DNA of 8,829 nt, taken from contig JAGGRV010000627.1 of the NCBI GenBank assembly GCA_021159445.1, positions 1-8,829 of the forward strand, read 5' to 3'. This stretch comes from Deltaproteobacteria bacterium. Its GTDB lineage: Bacteria > Desulfobacterota > Dissulfuribacteria > Dissulfuribacterales > UBA3076. A program made the position numbers and the translations under genes. Positions 4,931-8,829 of this stretch are shown here, piece by piece. How positions within the stretch are numbered: position 1 is the first letter of the stretch; each line of letters opens with the position of its first letter. Below the pieces are notes generated by a model, which was not told the DNA's origin, made no database searches, and saw only the letters and a program-made list of their open reading frames with translations.

Positions 4931-5250
4931 TTATCTCTGCTCCCACTTCCCGCTTTCAGGCTCTATCCAGGTCCCTTCAAGTGCTGTCTTTTGCCACTCT
5001 TTTGCAAAGATTTTCTGGACCCTCGCAAACTCTGAACTGGTTATATAAGTGCCTTTGAGACGGCGCTGTACAGAGCGGTTCTGTCTGAGTTTTCAGCACT
5101 GACCAGGCGCTTGACTTCTGCCTGGGCTTTCAGATTGATGGAACCTGTATCCCTTATCACCAGCATGCCATTTGCAGACTCTCCTAGAATACCCTGTTTA
5201 AGAAACGGCGCCAACTGAGTATATCGCGCCTTTATCCTTGCCTTTATCCC
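4931..5250 (-). pseudogene. Truncated, frameshifted DUF1318 (YdbL-like) remnant
   Basis: Read on the minus strand from 5250, the frame gives RYTQLAPFLKQGILGESANG, then RDTGSINLKAQAEVKRLVSA and ENSDRTALYSAVSKAL, where it meets TAA at 5041-5043. A frame shifted by one base continues SSEFARVQKIFAKEWQKTA and EGTWIEPESGKWEQR to a TAA at 4931-4933. This is the order of the DUF1318/YdbL periplasmic family: the 'GxIGExxxGxL' motif, 'LVxxENxDRxxLY', then the C-terminal 'Trp-Ile/Tyr' tail. The N-terminal signal or lipoprotein part is missing, and the frame begins right at the stop codon of the DAHP synthase gene. The junction contains the near-tandem GATAAAGGC twice (about 5231-5250). One indel plus the missing start make it a pseudogene. 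Confidence 0.6.
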
Positions 5251-6360
5251 TCAATCCTTTTCAGCAAGGGCCTTTCTTTCCTCGTAAGCACGCCGCACAA
5301 TTTCCACATCTGCCACAAAGTGATCTATCTCCTGCATTGTCAGCGCCTGTGGACCGTCGCACAGGGCAACTTCCGGTTTGGGATGGCATTCCACCAGAAT
5401 CATGTTTGCCCCGGCAATTACGCCCTGGGCCGTGGCGTGAAAGATGTCGAGCAGACCATCAGGTGCGCGGTCCTTGCAGCCAACGGAATGAGTAGGGTCA
5501 ATACATACAGGTAGTCTGGTCAGTCTCTTCACAACCGGGACATCTATAAAGTCCACAAGGTTACGATGGGGCTCTCCCATCCTGGTTTTAACTCCCCGCA
5601 AACATATTACGATGTTACGGTTCCCCTCACTGGCAATATACTCGCAGGCGTTTAATGACTCTTCCAGGCTGAGTCCCATACCCCGTTTGTACAATACGGG
5701 GAATTCATGCTGAGATCCCACTGCCTTGAGAAGCTCAAAGTTCTGGGCATTTCTTGTACCTGTCTGCAGCATCACTCCTGTGGGACGACCGGCCTGTTCA
5801 AGGGCGTCCTTGATTTCTTCGATATGTATGGCCCTGAGTACCTCCATGGCCACCACCTTTATTCCGTATTTCCCGGCAAGTTCAAAGACCCAGGGCAGAC
5901 ATGATTTCCCATGACCCTGGAAGTCATAAGGGCTCGTTCGAGGTTTGTAGGCGCCCATGCGGGCGGTAGTAATATTCAGTCTCTGAAGGTTTTTGAAGAC
6001 TATTTCTACGTGCTCAGGGGTATCTATAGCACAGAGTCCGATGAAGATATGAAGGCAGTCCTGGTTGAATACAATCCCATTATACTCAAAGCCGATTTGG
6101 CCTAACTGTCCTCCATGGCGCCCTATCAAACGATATTTACTTGAAACCCTTATTACTTTTTCCACTCCGGGCATACGCCCCAGGGTCTCAGAGGGTATGT
6201 CATGAGTAGGACCAATCAGATAAACTTCCGTCACTACCCGGATGGTGCCCTTCACATCTGAAATCCTGGGCTTGATATCGGGAAACTGACGAACGTAGTT
6301 CATTATTTGGGACATTTCAGTGCTATCGGGGCCGATACCCGGCTTTAATATTATGATCAT
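5251..6360 (-). CDS. aroF: 3-deoxy-D-arabino-heptulosonate 7-phosphate synthase, type I-beta
   Basis: This enzyme condenses phosphoenolpyruvate and erythrose 4-phosphate to DAHP, the cytoplasmic entry step to chorismate and the aromatic amino acids. The 369-residue protein has an N-terminal ferredoxin-like regulatory domain (about 1-75, starting MIIILKPG) and a TIM barrel. The metal ligands are present: Cys110, His291 (DPTHSVG), Glu324 (LVECHP) and Asp335 (CDGPQAL). Substrate-binding residues are present too: KPRTSPYDFQG (139-149), Arg203 in GTRNAQNF, Lys225 in YKRGM and Arg255 in CLRG. Two signature positions deviate: GPCA is GLCA (108-111), and CERG-x-RT is CLRG-V-KT. It is therefore a divergent clade and could act on an altered substrate or carry altered feedback. 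AGAGGT seven bases before ATG 6360 supports the start. No other shikimate gene is adjacent. Confidence 0.88.
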   Translation of the reverse strand: MIIILKPGIGPDSTEMSQIMNYVRQFPDIKPRISDVKGTIRVVTEVYLIGPTHDIPSETLGRMPGVEKVIRVSSKYRLIGRHGGQLGQIGFEYNGIVFNQDCLHIFIGLCAIDTPEHVEIVFKNLQRLNITTARMGAYKPRTSPYDFQGHGKSCLPWVFELAGKYGIKVVAMEVLRAIHIEEIKDALEQAGRPTGVMLQTGTRNAQNFELLKAVGSQHEFPVLYKRGMGLSLEESLNACEYIASEGNRNIVICLRGVKTRMGEPHRNLVDFIDVPVVKRLTRLPVCIDPTHSVGCKDRAPDGLLDIFHATAQGVIAGANMILVECHPKPEVALCDGPQALTMQEIDHFVADVEIVRRAYEERKALAEKD

Positions 6361-6604
6361 TGTTTTACCTCTTGTTACCGTTCACGCCAGAGTTCGCAGA
6401 GAGACAATTTTTTATATCGTGGCATATAATAATGCGAGAATGATAGTTCTCTTCTCCATTGCTTGCAAGGTAAGAGTTACCCTCTTTACATAGCATGAAG
6501 TGCCAAAACAGTATAGGAGAGTATGTCAGATCCCTTAAGGCATCTCCCGTATTGGGACGCCAAGTGGTGTTTCACGGGGTACCGGCAGGAGCTCATCTTT
6601 GTGA
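6361..6604 (-). other. Intergenic region upstream of DAHP synthase, possibly an interspersed repeat
   Basis: These 244 bp separate the transporter stop from the DAHP synthase start, both on the minus strand. Two tiny minus-strand frames occur: 36 codons at 6596-6486 (MSSCRYPVKHHL...) and 15 codons at 6459-6412 (MEKRTIILALLYATI). Neither has a clear ribosome site. The second has one Tyr and no Phe or Trp codon, so it is not an aromatic attenuator peptide. The segment around 6380-6460, including CTCTGCGAACTCTGGCGTGA, resembles short repetitive intergenic sequences that I recall from many environmental bacteria. No convincing terminator or promoter was found; TATTAT-like boxes exist but without a -35. 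Confidence 0.35.
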
Positions 6605-7957
6605 TCATAAAACCAGTTCGCGACCGGCCTTTCGGGCCTTTTTCTCGTTTACCAGGGAGAGCAGAAGGATGCCGAGGATGAAAAAAAAGATAAGGGAGAG
6701 GATTGAGTTTCTGGATGAGCCGGTCAAGTGCCGGATAATGGCAAAGATAAATGGCCCCCAGACTGCTGAGAACTTGTTGACCACTGAGTAAAAGCCAAAG
6801 AACTCGGCTGAGGCGCCTTCGGGAATAATTGAGGCGTAAAAGGAGCGGCTGATGGCCTGTGATCCGCCGAGTACAAGGCCGACAATCCCGCCCATGACGA
6901 AGTACTCTGTTGCTGAATGAATGAAATAGGCATAGATCACCACACCGCTCCATCCTATCAGAGTGACAATCACAGCCCGTTTGGCTCCGATCTGCTTGGA
7001 AAGCCATGCTAAGAGAAGTGCCCCGAAAAAGGCTACGGCCTGCACGAGCAGAAGTGTCATCATAAGTGTCGTGGTGGAGAGATGAAGCTCCTGCTTTCCG
7101 TATATGGTAGCCATCTGGATGACAGTCTGTATCCCCTCGTTGTAGACAAGAAAGGCTGCGAGAAACAGCACGAGGTGACGGAGTTGGCGCAACTTACGGA
7201 TTGTCTTCCAGACCCGCGAAACACCCAGGGATATATAACCCAGACCCAATGGGACACGCCGGAAGCCCTCAGGCAAGGTCTTCGTCATGCGCGGTTCCCG
7301 GAGCAAAGAGACAGTCACCAGGGTAAAGCCGCCCCACCACAGTGCAGCGGTCAGCATCCCCAGGCGGGCAGCCCCAGCCTCGGAAAGGCCGATCTTTTCA
7401 TGTCCTGCCAGGAGACACAGGGAGAATGCAAACTGTAGCCCGCCTCCAACGTATCCATAAGCAAAGCCCTTGCTGGAAATCCGGTCCGTCTCCCCTTCCG
7501 GGGCGATCTGGGGGAGGAAGGCATCATAGAAAACATTGGCTCCGACAAATCCGATCTGGGAGATGACAAACAGGATCATGGTCAACCATACGTCTCCAGC
7601 TTTACCAAAGGAGAGGAAGGCCGCGTTCACGACTCCCAGATAACAGAAGGAGAATAGAAAATGTTTCTTTGCGCAACAGAAGTCGGCAATGGCTCCAAGT
7701 GCCGGGGCTGCAATAAAGACAAGGAGCGCCGCTGCTGAAACCATGAATCCCCACAGGGTCTCGGCGGCATAAAGAGTGCCTCTGATTTCCAATCCATCAG
7801 GAGGAACCACCACGCCTGCGAAGTAAATAGGCAGAATAGCTACCGCCAAGGTGGTGACATAGGCGGAATTCGCCCAGTCATACATGGCCCAGCCAAAGAT
7901 GACCCTGCGGTCTCCCCGGATAGGCATATTTTCTATATTTTCAGACGACTGCCGCAT
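6605..7957 (-). CDS. Major facilitator superfamily transporter, UMF1 (Atg22-like) family
   Basis: This is a 450-residue inner-membrane protein with about 12 hydrophobic segments. The UMF1 signature at the first helix is GWAMYDWANSAYVTT (22-36). It also has the family loop segment LGAIADFCCAKK after helix 2, FYDAFLPQIAP after helix 4, and QAISRSFYASIIPEGASAEF followed by FGFYSVVNKFSA in the C-terminal half. Bacterial UMF1 proteins resemble the yeast vacuolar effluxer Atg22 and are usually taken as small-solute exporters. The substrate is unknown. The frame extends to ATG 8026, but the TATAAT box at 7999-7994 lies inside that extension, so ATG 7957 is preferred. AAGGA lies 9 bp upstream of it. 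ATG 7927 is a weaker alternative. The divergent neighbour is an amidohydrolase, and a hydrolase-exporter pairing is possible but unproven. Confidence 0.88.
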   Translation of the reverse strand: MRQSSENIENMPIRGDRRVIFGWAMYDWANSAYVTTLAVAILPIYFAGVVVPPDGLEIRGTLYAAETLWGFMVSAAALLVFIAAPALGAIADFCCAKKHFLFSFCYLGVVNAAFLSFGKAGDVWLTMILFVISQIGFVGANVFYDAFLPQIAPEGETDRISSKGFAYGYVGGGLQFAFSLCLLAGHEKIGLSEAGAARLGMLTAALWWGGFTLVTVSLLREPRMTKTLPEGFRRVPLGLGYISLGVSRVWKTIRKLRQLRHLVLFLAAFLVYNEGIQTVIQMATIYGKQELHLSTTTLMMTLLLVQAVAFFGALLLAWLSKQIGAKRAVIVTLIGWSGVVIYAYFIHSATEYFVMGGIVGLVLGGSQAISRSFYASIIPEGASAEFFGFYSVVNKFSAVWGPFIFAIIRHLTGSSRNSILSLIFFFILGILLLSLVNEKKARKAGRELVL

Positions 7958-7993
7958 GCTTCCGGTTCCTTGCCATAAATGGTTAACTCTTAA

Positions 7994-8036
7994 ATTATAA
8001 CATGAGGAACCCATCACATGTAACATGTATTTGTGA
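7994..8036 (-). promoter_or_regulatory. Transporter promoter with a symmetric operator-like site
   Basis: A perfect -10 box TATAAT reads on the minus strand at 7999-7994, 37 bp before ATG 7957. No good -35 box is present (best is GTTACA at 19 bp spacing). The -35 zone is occupied by a dyad: TCACA (8014-8018) and TGTGA (8032-8036) flank two ACATGT palindromes (8016-8021 and 8023-8028) separated by one base. A weak -35 with an adjacent dyad is typical of activator-dependent or repressed promoters. The arms are oriented outward relative to a CRP site, so a CRP identification is not made. Confidence 0.45.
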
Positions 8037-8136
8037 CTTGTGGGGTCTTTGAAACATGAGTAGTTTGCCTGGAAAATAGCTCATAGGTGATAGCTTATGG
8101 GGAAAACAGGTATTCAGCCACCAGAAAATTGAGTTA

Positions 8137-8829
8137 GTGTTATTGCAGAATAATCAGTTGCGTAAGGAAAACGCATTCACCGACATCCATGTACACGCCG
8201 TACCACGTAACGGGAAGGTCCAGGCTCACGGCTGGCGGCGGGCCTTGTTTGCCCTGGCTGCCAAGCGATCCGGTGCGCACGGGACAGGCCCGGAGGCTGC
8301 AAGGACTTACACGGAGAATCTGGCAAGACATCTTCACAGTGCCCGTTATGTGCGGTGTGCAGTTCTGCTTGCGCTGGATCAGGTATATGACGAACAAGGG
8401 AAGCCTCTCACAGCGATGGGCGGTTTCTCCGTGAGCAATGAAGATGTGCTGGCATGGTGCAGGAAGGAGCCGGAAGTTTTTCTTTTTGGGGCATCGATTC
8501 ACCCTTATAGACGCGATGCCCTTGAAGCCCTTGAACGGTGTGCGGAACAGGGAGCAGTTTTAGTCAAATGGTTGCCGAACAGCCAGGGTATTGATCCGGC
8601 GGATCGTCGCCTTCTGCCTTACTATCAGAAGCTGGCTGAATTGGGTCTACCACTGCTCTGTCACACCGGCTTTGAATTTGCCTTACCCGCGATCCACCAG
8701 GCATATGGGAATCTTGAGCGCCTGCGTCTTGCCTTGGAGCATGGTGTCACCGTAATCACCGCCCACAGCGGGTCCCGACGTGCTCTGACGCGTTTTGAAC
8801 AGATGCTTCGCCGTTATCCCAACCTATAT
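8137..8829 (+). CDS. TIM-barrel metal-dependent amidohydrolase, 3' end beyond the window
   Basis: An uninterrupted frame from just after TAG 8077-8079 to the window end encodes an amidohydrolase_2-type (PF04909-like) protein. Visible landmarks are the metal-binding TDIHVHAVP near the N-terminus (HxH at 8188-8196), SARYVRCAVLLALDQVYDEQ, FLFGASIHPYRRDALEALER, then AVLVKWLPNSQGIDPAD, in which the Lys sits where the family's bridging or barrel residue occurs. LPLLCHTGFEFAL and VTVITAHSGS follow, carrying two further metal-site His residues. The substrate is unknown; relatives hydrolyse or decarboxylate cyclic amides and carboxylates. There is no ATG before the HxH motif. Possible starts are GTG 8137, TTG 8143 and TTG 8158, none with a good Shine-Dalgarno; the first is given. 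A well-placed AGGTGA-ATG at 8097 is in another frame and stops after 11 codons, so an N-terminal frameshift is possible. Confidence 0.75.
   Translation, partial: MLLQNNQLRKENAFTDIHVHAVPRNGKVQAHGWRRALFALAAKRSGAHGTGPEAARTYTENLARHLHSARYVRCAVLLALDQVYDEQGKPLTAMGGFSVSNEDVLAWCRKEPEVFLFGASIHPYRRDALEALERCAEQGAVLVKWLPNSQGIDPADRRLLPYYQKLAELGLPLLCHTGFEFALPAIHQAYGNLERLRLALEHGVTVITAHSGSRRALTRFEQMLRRYPNLY

Noticed and set aside
4788..5048. Plus-strand frame of 86 codons in the decay zone
   Set aside because: It is antisense to the DUF1318 remnant; the minus-strand spliced translation matches a family, while this one does not.
5238..6105. Several plus-strand frames of 62-85 codons
   Set aside because: They are antisense shadows of DAHP synthase, with no independent support.
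6412..6459. Aromatic amino acid leader peptide controlling DAHP synthase
   Set aside because: The 15-codon frame has a single Tyr and no Phe or Trp, and no terminator/antiterminator pair follows it.
6486..7007. Minus-strand frame of 173 codons overlapping the transporter
   Set aside because: It is in an alternative frame of the UMF1 gene, Cys/Arg/His-rich and not membrane-like; its tail simply crosses the intergenic region.
8014..8036. CRP binding site
   Set aside because: The half-sites are in the outward order TCACA-N13-TGTGA and the spacing is wrong for the TGTGA-N6-TCACA consensus.
8140..8502. Minus-strand frame of 120 codons
   Set aside because: It lies opposite the amidohydrolase frame, whose plus-strand translation has clear family motifs.

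Overview
The window looks like chromosomal DNA of a free-living Desulfobacterota-type bacterium (a sulfate-reducing deltaproteobacterial relative). This is inferred from the look of the proteins (a divergent type I-beta DAHP synthase, HDOD/GAF and DUF1318 remnants, a UMF1 transporter) and from a short inverted-repeat element of a kind I associate with that group. No rRNA, tRNA or CRISPR array is present, and no transposase gene was seen. The taxonomic call is an inference and not secure.

Left end (1-1230): AT-rich and without an intact gene. It holds short remnants: an unrecognised open frame at 192-383, a frameshifted C-terminal fragment at 380-516, and a HicB-like antitoxin tail on the minus strand at 584-652. 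It also holds several inverted repeats, the most elaborate spanning 687-821, and a relic of the window's repeat element at 1105-1120.

Ump operon (1168-3145, plus strand): a sigma70-like promoter is followed by two paralogous DUF1538 membrane proteins. These match the UmpA/UmpB pair described as a two-component Na+(Li+,K+)/H+ antiporter. A P-II-like trimeric signalling protein starts inside the end of umpB. The set reads as a cation/proton antiporter with a nucleotide-sensing regulator built into the same transcript, and it is the most interesting system here.

Repeat-bracketed segment (3143-4298): two direct copies of a roughly 160-bp near-palindromic MITE-like element, differing at one base over 158, enclose a cold-shock protein gene with its terminator and a 50-residue lysine-rich protein. 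The left copy supplies the stop codon of the P-II gene. The right copy sits exactly where a decayed HDOD/GAF gene begins.

Decay zone (4299-5250): a frameshifted HDOD/GAF remnant on the plus strand and a frameshifted, N-terminally truncated DUF1318 remnant on the minus strand converge. The DUF1318 reading frame abuts the DAHP synthase stop codon. The long genes nearby are intact, so scattered sequencing error is a less likely explanation than real pseudogenisation.

Right part (5251-8829): a type I-beta DAHP synthase (shikimate pathway entry) and a UMF1-family major facilitator both lie on the minus strand, separated by 244 bp of possibly repetitive non-coding DNA. The transporter has a TATAAT box with a symmetric operator-like site beside it. 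Divergent from it is a TIM-barrel amidohydrolase that runs off the window and has no ATG start.
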